DNA of 5,744 nt. Origin: an uncultured Oscillospiraceae bacterium. GTDB taxonomy: Bacteria; Bacillota; Clostridia; Oscillospirales; Oscillospiraceae. The notes beneath the pieces are model-generated. The model did no database searches and was not told the DNA's origin. It saw only the letters and a list, made by a program, of their open reading frames with translations. Below are positions 1 to 5,744 of this stretch, piece after piece (the first letter of the stretch is position 1; the number at the start of each line of letters is the position of its first letter). The DNA is taken from positions 1-5,744 of the forward strand of contig CAJTYK010000083.1 in the NCBI GenBank assembly GCA_910584285.1, given 5' to 3'. Both the position numbers and the translations under genes were made by a program.

Positions 1-396
1 GTGGCCTGGGCCCAGGCGGGGGAGGACATCCCCTGCTTCGGCACCACCCACGCCGACTACTTCTACGGCCCCATCCCCTGCGCCCGCCACCTGACCCAGG
101 GGGAGCTGGAGGAGGATTACGAGAAAAACACGGGCGTAGTTATCATCGAGACTTTCCAGGAGCGGTGCATCGAGCCCACCACCGTCCCCGGCGTGATCTG
201 CGCCAGCCATGGCCCCTTCGCCTGGGGGAAAGACCCGGCGGAGGCGGTGTACCACGCGGTGGTGCTGGAGGAGGTGGCCAGGATGGCCCTGCTCACCCGG
301 CAGGTGCGGCCGTCCGCCGCCCCCGCCCCCCAGCGCGTCCAGGACAAGCACTACTTCCGCAAGCACGGCCCCGGGGCCTACTATGGCCAGGGCTGA
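1..396 (+). CDS. araD: L-ribulose-5-phosphate 4-epimerase, C-terminal part (5' end outside window)
   Basis: Cytoplasmic class II aldolase-family enzyme that interconverts L-ribulose-5-phosphate and D-xylulose-5-phosphate, feeding L-arabinose into the pentose phosphate pathway. Only the last 131 residues are present. The GTG at base 1 is an internal valine codon, because the reading matches E. coli AraD (231 aa) from about residue 102. Visible landmarks are GTTHADYFYG (residues 14-23, with D19 matching E. coli Asp120), SHGPFAWGK (69-77, with H70 matching zinc ligand His171), and the C-terminal DKHYFRKHGPGAYYGQG (115-131, with Y128 matching catalytic Tyr229). The first two zinc-binding histidines would lie upstream of the window. 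The stop at 394-396 is 15 bases before the transketolase start, so the genes are probably co-transcribed. The paralogues UlaF (ascorbate) and SgbE share these motifs, so the family is sure but the exact physiological substrate route is inferred. Confidence 0.93.
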   Translation: MAWAQAGEDIPCFGTTHADYFYGPIPCARHLTQGELEEDYEKNTGVVIIETFQERCIEPTTVPGVICASHGPFAWGKDPAEAVYHAVVLEEVARMALLTRQVRPSAAPAPQRVQDKHYFRKHGPGAYYGQG

Positions 397-411
397 AAAG
401 GAGAATCTATC

Positions 412-1257
412 ATGACCAAAGAGGAAGAAATCACACTTCGAAAGACGGCCTGCAAGGTCCGGATAGGCGTGCTCACTGCCACCCACGGGGCCAAGGCGGG
501 CCATCCCGGCGGCAGCCTGTCCGCCGCGGACGTGTTCACCTATCTGTATTTCAGGGAACTGAACATTGATCCCAGCCGCCCAAAAAAGGTAGGCCGGGAT
601 CGCTTTGTGCTGTCCAAAGGCCACACCGCGCCGGGGCTGTATGCGGCCCTGGCCTACCGGGGTTTCTTCCCTGTGGATGATTTGCCCACCCTGCGGCACA
701 TTGACAGCTACTTGCAAGGCCACCCCAACATGGACACCGTCCCCGGTGTGGATATGTCCACCGGTTCCCTGGGGCAGGGCGTCTCCTGTGCCTGTGGAAT
801 GGCTTTAGGCTTGAAAAAGCAGGGCAGCGCCGCCCGGGTGTATACCCTGCTGGGAGATGGCGAGCTGCAGGAGGGGCAGGTGTGGGAGGCGCTGATGTTC
901 GCCGCCCACTACAGGCTGGACAACCTGTGCGTCCTCATTGACCACAACGGCCTCCAGATCGACGGCCCCAACGAAAAGGTGATGGGGCTGGGCTCCATCC
1001 CGGATAAACTGCGGGCCTTTGGGCTGAATGTGTTCCAGATCGACGGACACGACTTTCAGGCTATGGAGAAGGCCTTTGACGCTGTCCGTCAGGTCAAGGG
1101 CAAGCCCTCCGCCATCGTGCTGGAGACGACCAAGGGCAAGGGCGTGAGCTACATGGAGGGTCAGGTGGGCTGGCACGGCAAGGCCCCCAACGATGAGGAG
1201 TACGCCCGGGGCATGGCGGAGCTGAGCGCTCAGCTGGCGGAACTGGAGGCGGTTTGA
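412..1257 (+). CDS. tktN: Transketolase, N-terminal (TPP-binding) subunit
   Basis: Large-fold half of a split transketolase. With the next gene product it would transfer two-carbon ketol units between xylulose-5-phosphate and aldose phosphates, using thiamine diphosphate and a divalent metal. The 281 residues match the usual length of stand-alone N-terminal subunits (about 270-285). Visible motifs: AGHPGGSLS (29-37, with active-site H31), LSKGH (67-71), GSLGQGVS (118-125), and the TPP/metal motif starting GDGELQEG (148-155), continuing through WEA (158-160) to DHNGLQ (177-182, N179 as metal ligand); WHGKAP lies at 254-259. The start is fixed by AAAAGGAG at 396-403, eight bases before ATG. The gene ends one base before its partner, as expected for coupled subunits. 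Its first half uses many more A/T-ending codons than its neighbours. A specialised transketolase such as apulose-4-phosphate transketolase (AptAB) cannot be excluded from sequence reading alone. Confidence 0.95.
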   Translation: MTKEEEITLRKTACKVRIGVLTATHGAKAGHPGGSLSAADVFTYLYFRELNIDPSRPKKVGRDRFVLSKGHTAPGLYAALAYRGFFPVDDLPTLRHIDSYLQGHPNMDTVPGVDMSTGSLGQGVSCACGMALGLKKQGSAARVYTLLGDGELQEGQVWEALMFAAHYRLDNLCVLIDHNGLQIDGPNEKVMGLGSIPDKLRAFGLNVFQIDGHDFQAMEKAFDAVRQVKGKPSAIVLETTKGKGVSYMEGQVGWHGKAPNDEEYARGMAELSAQLAELEAV

Positions 1258-1258
1258 A

Positions 1259-2203
1259 ATGGCAGATGTGAAAAAAGTCGCCACCCGGCAGAGCTACGGC
1301 GAGGCGCTGAAGGAGCTGGGCGCGGCCCATCCCGACGTGGTGGTGCTGGACGCCGATCTGGCCAACGCCACCAAGACGGAGATATTCAAGAAGGCGTTCC
1401 CCGACCGCCATTTTGACTGCGGCATCGCGGAGAGCGACATGATGTGCGTGGCGGCGGGGCTGGCCACCACGGGGTATGTGCCCTTTGCGTCCAGCTTTGC
1501 CATGTTTGCGGCGGGGCGGGCCTTTGAGCAGGTGCGCAACTCCATCGGTTACCCCCACCTGAACGTAAAGATCGGCGCCACCCATGGCGGCATCTCCGTG
1601 GGCGAGGACGGGGCCAGCCACCAGTGCTGTGAGGACTTCGCCCTGATGCGCTCCATCCCCGGCATGGTGGTAATGTCCCCGGCGGATGATGTGGAGGCCA
1701 AGGCCATGGTGAAGGCCTCCTACGAGCATCAGGGCCCCGTCTATATGCGGTTCAGCCGCTACGGTGCGCCTGTGATCCACGACGCGGAGAGCTTCACCTT
1801 TGAGATCGGCAAGGGCGAAGTGCTCCGGGACGGCGCTGATGTGGCCCTCATCGCCAACGGCCTGTTGGTGGCGGAGACGCTGGAGGCGGCCCAGCTGCTG
1901 GCGGAACAGGGTGTCTCCGCCCGGGTGATCGACATGGCCACCATCAAGCCGCTGGACGAGGAGCTGGTGCTGAAGGCGGCCAGGGAGTGCGGTAGGATCG
2001 TCACCTGCGAGGAGCACTCCACCATCGGCGGGCTGGGGGAGGCGGTGTGTGCGGTGATCGCCCAGCACGGCCTGGCCTGCCCCGTGGAGCGGGTGGGCGT
2101 CAACGACGAATTTGGACACTCCGGCCCCGCCGGGGAGCTGCTGGAGCAGTTTGGACTGTGTGCGGGGCATATCGTAAAAGTGGCGCACAGCTTATTCAGC
2201 TAA
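1259..2203 (+). CDS. tktC: Transketolase, C-terminal (pyrimidine-binding and regulatory) subunit
   Basis: Second half of the split transketolase (314 aa, normal for this subunit). It supplies the domain that binds the aminopyrimidine of TPP and the C-terminal domain. The catalytic glutamate that activates TPP is E58 in CGIAESDM (54-61). The pyrimidine domain runs roughly 7-170 and includes FASSFAMFAAGRAFEQVR (76-93) and ATHGGISVGEDGASHQ (107-122), typical of the family. The C-terminal transketolase domain runs roughly 185-308, with VIDMATIKPLD (223-233), EEHSTIGGLGEAV (251-263) and DEFGHSG (283-289). The start ATG lies one base after the stop of the N subunit; GGAGG at 1245-1249, inside the end of that gene, is nine bases upstream. 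Translational coupling to give equal subunit amounts is likely. Plain transketolase in the pentose phosphate pathway is the simplest reading; a substrate-specialised relative is possible. Confidence 0.95.
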   Translation: MADVKKVATRQSYGEALKELGAAHPDVVVLDADLANATKTEIFKKAFPDRHFDCGIAESDMMCVAAGLATTGYVPFASSFAMFAAGRAFEQVRNSIGYPHLNVKIGATHGGISVGEDGASHQCCEDFALMRSIPGMVVMSPADDVEAKAMVKASYEHQGPVYMRFSRYGAPVIHDAESFTFEIGKGEVLRDGADVALIANGLLVAETLEAAQLLAEQGVSARVIDMATIKPLDEELVLKAARECGRIVTCEEHSTIGGLGEAVCAVIAQHGLACPVERVGVNDEFGHSGPAGELLEQFGLCAGHIVKVAHSLFS

Positions 2204-2241
2204 TGGCATAGACAAACCATATTTTAGGAGGCGACGCTTTC
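2204..2241 (+). other. Short spacer before uxuA with strong Shine-Dalgarno
   Basis: This 38-base gap is the most A+T-rich stretch of the operon. It ends with AGGAGG at 2226-2231, ten bases before the uxuA ATG at 2242. That spacing favours ATG 2242 over the second in-frame ATG at 2248. I see no convincing -35/-10 pair and no hairpin followed by a T-run, so it is probably only a leader for translation between two modules of the operon. Confidence 0.6.
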
Positions 2242-3324
2242 ATGAAAATGACCTGGCGCTGGTACGGCGAGGGCAACGATCAGATCAAGCTGTCCGACAT
2301 CAAGCAGATCCCCGGCGTGGAGGGGATCGTCTGGGCGCTCCACGACAAAATGCCCGGCGAGGTGTGGCAGCCCGACGAGATCGCCGCAGTCAAGAAGCAG
2401 CTGGACGAGTACGGCTTCAACATGGACGTGGTGGAGAGCGTGAACGTCCACGACGACATCAAGATCGGCCTGCCCACCCGGGATCAGTACATCGAGAACT
2501 ACAAGCAGACCATCAAAAACCTGGCCCCCTTCGGGGTGAAGGTGATCTGCTACAACTTTATGCCGGTGTTCGACTGGACCCGCACCGACCTGTTCCACCC
2601 GGTGGGGGACGGCTCCACGGCGCTGTACTACGAGGCGGCCAAGATCAAGCAGGATCCCCGGGAGATGGCGGACTACGTCATGTCCTTCACCGAGAAGTAC
2701 CACATGACCTTCCCCGGCTGGGAGCCGGAGCGGATGGCCAGGCTGGATGAGCTGTTTGAGAAGTACCGCCCCGTCACCAAGGAGAAGCTGTGGGACAACT
2801 TCAAGTACTTCCTGGAGGCCATCATGCCCACCTGCCATGAGTGCGACATCAAGATGGCGGTGCACATGGACGATCCCCCCTGGGACATCTTCGGGCTGCC
2901 CCGGCTGCTCACCAGCGGGGAGGCCATTGACAAGTTTCTCAAAATGGTGGACGACCCCTACAACTGCCTCACCCTGTGCTCGGGGAGCCTGAACGCCGAC
3001 CCCAGGAACAACGTGGCGGACATCGTGCGCAAGCACTGTGACCGGATCGCCTTCGCTCACATCCGCAACGTGAAGCACTTCCCCAACGGGGATTTCTCCG
3101 AGGCCAGCCATCGGGACTGCGACGGGGACACCGGCATTCTAGATATCCTCAAGGCGTACCATGACTGCGGGTTTGACGGCTACATCCGGCCCGACCACGG
3201 CCGCCACCTGTGGGACGAGGTTCCGGGGAAGGTTCGTCCCGGCTACGGCCTGTATGACCGGGCCCTGGGCGTGATGTATATGCTGGGGGTTTGGGATTCC
3301 CTGGAGAAATTCGACGGAAAATGA
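2242..3324 (+). CDS. uxuA: Mannonate dehydratase
   Basis: Dehydrates D-mannonate to 2-keto-3-deoxy-D-gluconate (EC 4.2.1.8), the third step of cytoplasmic D-glucuronate breakdown. The 360-residue protein begins MKMTWRWYGEGND, characteristic of UxuA, and has the Gram-positive family length (E. coli UxuA is somewhat longer at about 394). It belongs to the xylose-isomerase-like TIM-barrel group, not the enolase-superfamily mannonate dehydratases. The metal site expected from the Streptococcus suis enzyme (His, Cys, His, Asp) can be placed at H208 in MAVHMDDPPW (205-214), C246 in LTLCSGSLNAD (243-253), H273 in FAHIRN (271-276) and D318 in YIRPDHGRH (314-322). The active site therefore looks complete. 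The start is set by AGGAGG ten bases upstream. It sits next to the genes for the two preceding steps (SDR, UxaC), so the assignment is firm. Confidence 0.97.
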   Translation: MKMTWRWYGEGNDQIKLSDIKQIPGVEGIVWALHDKMPGEVWQPDEIAAVKKQLDEYGFNMDVVESVNVHDDIKIGLPTRDQYIENYKQTIKNLAPFGVKVICYNFMPVFDWTRTDLFHPVGDGSTALYYEAAKIKQDPREMADYVMSFTEKYHMTFPGWEPERMARLDELFEKYRPVTKEKLWDNFKYFLEAIMPTCHECDIKMAVHMDDPPWDIFGLPRLLTSGEAIDKFLKMVDDPYNCLTLCSGSLNADPRNNVADIVRKHCDRIAFAHIRNVKHFPNGDFSEASHRDCDGDTGILDILKAYHDCGFDGYIRPDHGRHLWDEVPGKVRPGYGLYDRALGVMYMLGVWDSLEKFDGK

Positions 3325-3380
3325 TTGCCCGCAGGAGGCGGCGGCCCCTACAGGCAGAATAATAAAATGGAGGAATCATT
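3325..3380 (+). other. Intergenic spacer with G+C-rich element and SDR ribosome binding site
   Basis: The largest gap of the window (56 bases) has two parts. Bases 3326-3353 are very G+C-rich and end in GGCGGCCCCTACAGG. The rest (about 3357-3380) is A+T-rich and holds GGAGG at 3369-3373, seven bases before the SDR start codon. A second AGGAGG at 3333-3338 has no start codon within a usable distance. The G+C-rich part resembles, from memory, short dispersed intergenic repeats of some Oscillospiraceae; this cannot be tested from one copy. No T-run follows it, so it is not a standard terminator. Confidence 0.45.
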
Positions 3381-4226
3381 ATGATGGATTTACCCTTGAA
3401 TGTTGACTTTTCCGGCAAGGTAGTGGTTGTGACCGGCGCGGGCGGCGTGCTGTGCGGCACCATGGCCCGGGCCTTCGCCCAGGCGGGGGCCAAGGTGGCC
3501 GCCCTGGATCTGAACGAGGAGGCGGTGAAGAAGCTGGCCGACGAGTGCAAGGCCGAAGGCTTTGTCTGCGAGGGCTACAAGGCCAACGTGCTGGAGCCGG
3601 AGGCCCTGGAGGCCGTCCACCAGCAGGTGCTGAAGGATCTGGGCCCCTGCGACATCCTGGTGAACGGCGCGGGGGGCAACAACCCCCGGGCCACCACCGA
3701 CAACGAGTACCAGCACGAGTGGGCCGAGGGCCAGAAGGGCTTCTTCGACCTGGACGCGGGGGGCGTGGACTTCGTGTTCAAGCTGAACTTCCAGGGCACC
3801 CTGCTGCCCACCCAGGCCTTTGCCAAGGACATGGTGGAGCGCAAGAGCGGCTGCATTTTGAACGTCAGCTCCATGAACGCCTATATCCCGCTGACCAAGA
3901 TTCCGGCCTACTCCGGGGCCAAGGCGGCGGTGAGCAACTTCACCCAGTGGCTGGCCACCCATTTCGCGGGCACAGGCATCCGCTGCAACGCCATCGCGCC
4001 GGGGTTCCTGGTGTCCAACCAGAACCGGAAGCTACTGTTCAATGAGGACGGCACCCCCACCGCCCGCTCCGCCAAGATCCTGAACGGCACCCCCATGGGC
4101 CGCTACGTGGAGAGCGAGGAGCTGCTGGGCGGCGTGTTCTTCCTGTGCGACGACAAGGCGGCCTCCGCCATCACCGGCGTGGTGCTGCCCATCGACGCGG
4201 GCTTCGCCGCCTATTCCGGCGTGTGA
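3381..4226 (+). CDS. SDR-family oxidoreductase, probable D-fructuronate reductase (D-mannonate oxidoreductase)
   Basis: Classical short-chain dehydrogenase/reductase of 281 residues. By position between uxuA and uxaC it most likely reduces D-fructuronate to D-mannonate (EC 1.1.1.57). It replaces the unrelated long-chain UxuB of E. coli, as in Bacillus where an SDR (YjmF) does this job. Visible features: nucleotide-binding VVVVTGAGGVLCG (14-26), acidic D43 at the end of the second strand (suggesting NAD(H) preference), VNGAGG (94-99, in place of NNAG), N136, S164 in NVSSMNAY (161-168), and the catalytic pair Y177/K181 in YSGAK. The C-terminal GVVLPIDAGF (266-275) is the usual SDR ending. The second and third glycines of the normal TGxxxGxG motif are V23 and C25. 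Two adjacent ATGs (3381, 3384) are possible starts; GGAGG seven bases before 3381 favours the first. The SDR fold is certain, the substrate inferred from context. Confidence 0.85.
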   Translation: MMDLPLNVDFSGKVVVVTGAGGVLCGTMARAFAQAGAKVAALDLNEEAVKKLADECKAEGFVCEGYKANVLEPEALEAVHQQVLKDLGPCDILVNGAGGNNPRATTDNEYQHEWAEGQKGFFDLDAGGVDFVFKLNFQGTLLPTQAFAKDMVERKSGCILNVSSMNAYIPLTKIPAYSGAKAAVSNFTQWLATHFAGTGIRCNAIAPGFLVSNQNRKLLFNEDGTPTARSAKILNGTPMGRYVESEELLGGVFFLCDDKAASAITGVVLPIDAGFAAYSGV

Positions 4227-4227
4227 C

Positions 4228-4234
4228 GAGAGGG
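4228..4234 (+). promoter_or_regulatory. Weak ribosome binding site deciding the uxaC start
   Basis: GAGAGGG lies six bases before ATG 4241, between the SDR stop (4224-4226) and uxaC. It is a poorer Shine-Dalgarno match than those of the other genes here. UxaC translation may therefore rely on ribosomes finishing the SDR 14 bases upstream. The site supports 4241 as the start, in agreement with protein alignment. Confidence 0.55.
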
Positions 4235-4240
4235 CCTGGG

Positions 4241-5641
4241 ATGAGAGCGTTTATGGATCAGGACTTCCTTCTGAAGTCCGAAACGGCCAGGAGGCTGTAC
4301 CACGAGCACGCGGAACAGATGCCCATCATCGACTACCACTGCCATGTGGATCCCCGGGAGATCTTCGAGGATCGCCGGTTTGAGAACATCTATCAGATCT
4401 GGCTGGAGGGGGATCACTACAAGTGGCGGGTGATGCGCTCCAACGGGGTGGACGAGCGGTACATCACCGGGGACGCCCCGGAGCGGGAGAAGTTCCAGAA
4501 GTTCGCCGAGGCGCTGCCCCGGGCCATCGGCAACCCCATGTACCACTGGTGCCACCTGGAGCTGCGCACCTACTTCGGCTATGAGGGCGTGCTCAACGGG
4601 GACACCGCCCAGGAGGTCTGGGATCTGAGCATCAAAAAGCTGGCGGAGCCGGACATGAGCGTCCGGGGCATCCTCCGGCAGAGCAACGTGGCCATGGTGG
4701 GCACCACCGACGACCCCACGTCCGATCTGGCGTGGCACAAGCGCATCGCGGAGGATCCCACCATCTCCACGGTGGTGGCCCCCTCCTTCCGGCCGGACAA
4801 GGCGCTGAACCTGGAAAAGCCGGGCTGGGCGGACTTCCTGGCGGAGTTGAGCCGAAGCTCCGGCATCCAGGTCAAGGATCTGGACAGCCTGGAAGCGGCG
4901 CTGGACCAGCGGATGAAGGTGTTTGATGAGGCGGGCTGCTGGGCCGCCGACCACGGCCTGGACTACGTGCCCTTCCGGAAGGTAAGCCGGGAGCAGGTGG
5001 ACGCCATCCTGAAAAAGGCCCTGGCGGGCCAGGGCGTCACGGTGGAGGAGGCCGAGTGCTTCAAGACGGCGCTGCTGCTGTTCTGCACCCAGCGCTACAG
5101 CGCCATGGGCTGGGTGATGCAGATCCACTACAACTGCATGAGAAACCCCAACAGCGCCATGTTCGCCAGGCTGGGGCCGGACTCCGGCTTTGACTGCATG
5201 AACAACGTCAACTGCGCCGGGTCGCTGTATGCCCTGCTGGACGCGCTGTACGCCCAGGACGCCCTGCCCCGCACCATCCTGTACAGCCTGAACCCCGGGG
5301 AGAACGAGCTGCTGGACACCATGATCGGCGCCTTCCAGGGCCCGGACGTCCCCGGCAAGCTCCAGCACGGCAGCGCCTGGTGGTTCAACGACAACCAGAC
5401 CGGCATGAGGGAGCAGCTCACCAGCCTGGCCAACCTGAGCCTGCCGGGCAATTTCATCGGGATGCTCACCGACTCCCGCTCCTTCCTCAGCTACACCCGG
5501 CACGCCTATTTCCGCCGCATCCTGTGCGATCTGGTGGGCGGCTGGATAGAAAACGGCGAGTATCCCGCTGATCTGGAGCAGGCGGGCGGGCTGGTGGAGG
5601 ACATCTGCTATCACAACGCGAAGCGTTATTTCCGGCTGTAA
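4241..5641 (+). CDS. uxaC: Glucuronate (uronate) isomerase
   Basis: Isomerises D-glucuronate to D-fructuronate (and usually D-galacturonate to D-tagaturonate), EC 5.3.1.12, the entry step of the pathway. It is a metal-dependent amidohydrolase-superfamily TIM barrel of 466 residues (E. coli 470). The frame is open from an ATG at 4145, but ATG 4241 is the true start: MRAFMDQDFLL aligns with E. coli MTPFMTEDFLL, and the upstream extension would be an arginine-rich shadow of the SDR gene. Visible family blocks: DYHCH (31-35, metal ligands H33 and H35), IWLEGDHYKWR (53-63), IGNPMYHWCHLELR (96-109), VGTTDDP (153-159), RPDKA (184-188), HGSAWWFND (376-384) and GMLTDSRSFLSYTRHAYFRR (407-426, with D410). 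The segment IHYNCMRNPNSAMF (295-308) differs from the GALRNNN of E. coli and fits a variant I recall from anaerobes. The assignment is firm; preference for glucuronate over galacturonate is inferred from uxuA nearby. Confidence 0.97.
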   Translation: MRAFMDQDFLLKSETARRLYHEHAEQMPIIDYHCHVDPREIFEDRRFENIYQIWLEGDHYKWRVMRSNGVDERYITGDAPEREKFQKFAEALPRAIGNPMYHWCHLELRTYFGYEGVLNGDTAQEVWDLSIKKLAEPDMSVRGILRQSNVAMVGTTDDPTSDLAWHKRIAEDPTISTVVAPSFRPDKALNLEKPGWADFLAELSRSSGIQVKDLDSLEAALDQRMKVFDEAGCWAADHGLDYVPFRKVSREQVDAILKKALAGQGVTVEEAECFKTALLLFCTQRYSAMGWVMQIHYNCMRNPNSAMFARLGPDSGFDCMNNVNCAGSLYALLDALYAQDALPRTILYSLNPGENELLDTMIGAFQGPDVPGKLQHGSAWWFNDNQTGMREQLTSLANLSLPGNFIGMLTDSRSFLSYTRHAYFRRILCDLVGGWIENGEYPADLEQAGGLVEDICYHNAKRYFRL

Positions 5642-5647
5642 ACGCAC

Positions 5648-5654
5648 AAGGAGG
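5648..5654 (+). promoter_or_regulatory. Ribosome binding site deciding the eda start
   Basis: AAGGAGG begins six bases after the uxaC stop. It lies ten bases before ATG 5665 but only one base before another in-frame ATG at 5656. The spacing therefore selects 5665 as the start of the aldolase gene. Confidence 0.7.
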
Positions 5655-5664
5655 AATGATCACC

Positions 5665-5744
5665 ATGAACATCAACGAAACAATCAGCGGCATCGGCGTG
5701 GTGCCCGTCATCAAGCTGAACCACCCGGAGCGGGACGCGGCCCC
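5665..5744 (+). CDS. eda: KDPG/KHG aldolase, N-terminal fragment (3' end outside window)
   Basis: Only 26 codons are visible. The start MNINETISGIGVVPVIKLN (1-19), followed by a proline at 21, is the usual opening of Gram-positive 2-dehydro-3-deoxy-phosphogluconate / 4-hydroxy-2-oxoglutarate aldolases; GxVPVIKL forms the first barrel strand. The enzyme cleaves KDPG to pyruvate and glyceraldehyde-3-phosphate, the last step of uronate breakdown. The position directly after uxaC (23-base gap) fits this role. The catalytic glutamate and Schiff-base lysine lie beyond the window and cannot be checked. The frame is open to the last complete codon. The call rests on a short match plus context. Confidence 0.82.
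   Translation, partial: MNINETISGIGVVPVIKLNHPERDAA

Noticed and set aside
1..3. GTG at base 1 as a start codon for the epimerase
   Set aside because: The protein aligns with the middle of AraD (about residue 102), so GTG is an internal valine and the gene begins upstream.
2204..2241. Internal promoter before uxuA
   Set aside because: TAGACA at 2209-2214 weakly resembles a -35 box, but 17 bases later there is no -10-like hexamer; the nearby A+T-rich bases are at the wrong spacing.
3325..3360. Rho-independent terminator after uxuA
   Set aside because: Only a weak four-base-pair stem (CCGC/GCGG) is possible and no T-run follows, so transcription probably continues into the SDR gene.
3367..3384. 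Five-codon open frame (MEESL) whose stop overlaps the SDR start, as a leader peptide
   Set aside because: It has no ribosome binding site at useful distance (AGGAGG at 3333-3338 is 28 bases away) and its own bases form the SDR Shine-Dalgarno. It is likely chance.
4145..4240. Possible 32-residue N-terminal extension of UxaC from ATG 4145
   Set aside because: It overlaps the end of the SDR gene in another frame and is arginine-rich. Alignment with E. coli UxaC starts exactly at ATG 4241.
4211..5647. Long minus-strand open frame (478 codons) opposite uxaC, with others at 1094-2188 and 2224-3111
   Set aside because: These are mirror frames caused by G+C-rich codons of real genes. Their translations are low in complexity, lack recognisable motifs, and lie fully opposite well-identified enzymes.
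5656..5664. In-frame ATG at 5656 as an earlier start for eda
   Set aside because: It sits one base after the AAGGAGG site, too close for initiation; ATG 5665 is at normal spacing.

Overview
The window looks like the inside of one sugar-acid/pentose catabolic operon from a G+C-rich, anaerobic Firmicutes-type bacterium. I lean towards the gut Oscillospiraceae (Flavonifractor/Pseudoflavonifractor-like). The reasons are strong AGGAGG-type ribosome binding sites in front of most genes, a split two-gene transketolase, an SDR-type rather than E. coli-type fructuronate reductase, and strong G/C bias at third codon positions. The taxonomic call is inference; no rRNA or marker gene is present.

Layout: all seven genes are on the + strand and tightly packed (gaps of 1 to 56 bases), with no visible terminator. 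In order they are: the C-terminal half of an L-ribulose-5-phosphate 4-epimerase (1-396, begins upstream); transketolase N-terminal subunit (412-1257); transketolase C-terminal subunit (1259-2203); mannonate dehydratase UxuA (2242-3324); an SDR oxidoreductase, probably fructuronate reductase (3381-4226); glucuronate isomerase UxaC (4241-5641); and the first 26 codons of a KDPG/KHG aldolase, Eda (5665 to the window end).

How they work together: UxaC converts D-glucuronate to D-fructuronate, the SDR reduces it to D-mannonate, and UxuA dehydrates that to 2-keto-3-deoxygluconate (KDG). After phosphorylation by a KDG kinase not seen here, Eda splits KDPG to pyruvate and glyceraldehyde-3-phosphate. 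Upstream, the epimerase makes D-xylulose-5-phosphate from L-ribulose-5-phosphate, and transketolase moves it through the non-oxidative pentose phosphate pathway. Together this suits growth on plant polymers carrying both arabinose and (4-O-methyl)glucuronic acid, such as glucuronoarabinoxylan or arabinogalactan. The polymer source is inference.

I see no tRNA, rRNA, CRISPR array, insertion sequence or phage gene, and no convincing new system. The points worth a second look are modest: the combination of pentose and uronate genes in one run, an atypical glycine motif in the SDR, a codon-usage contrast in the first half of the transketolase N gene, and a G+C-rich intergenic element between uxuA and the SDR gene.
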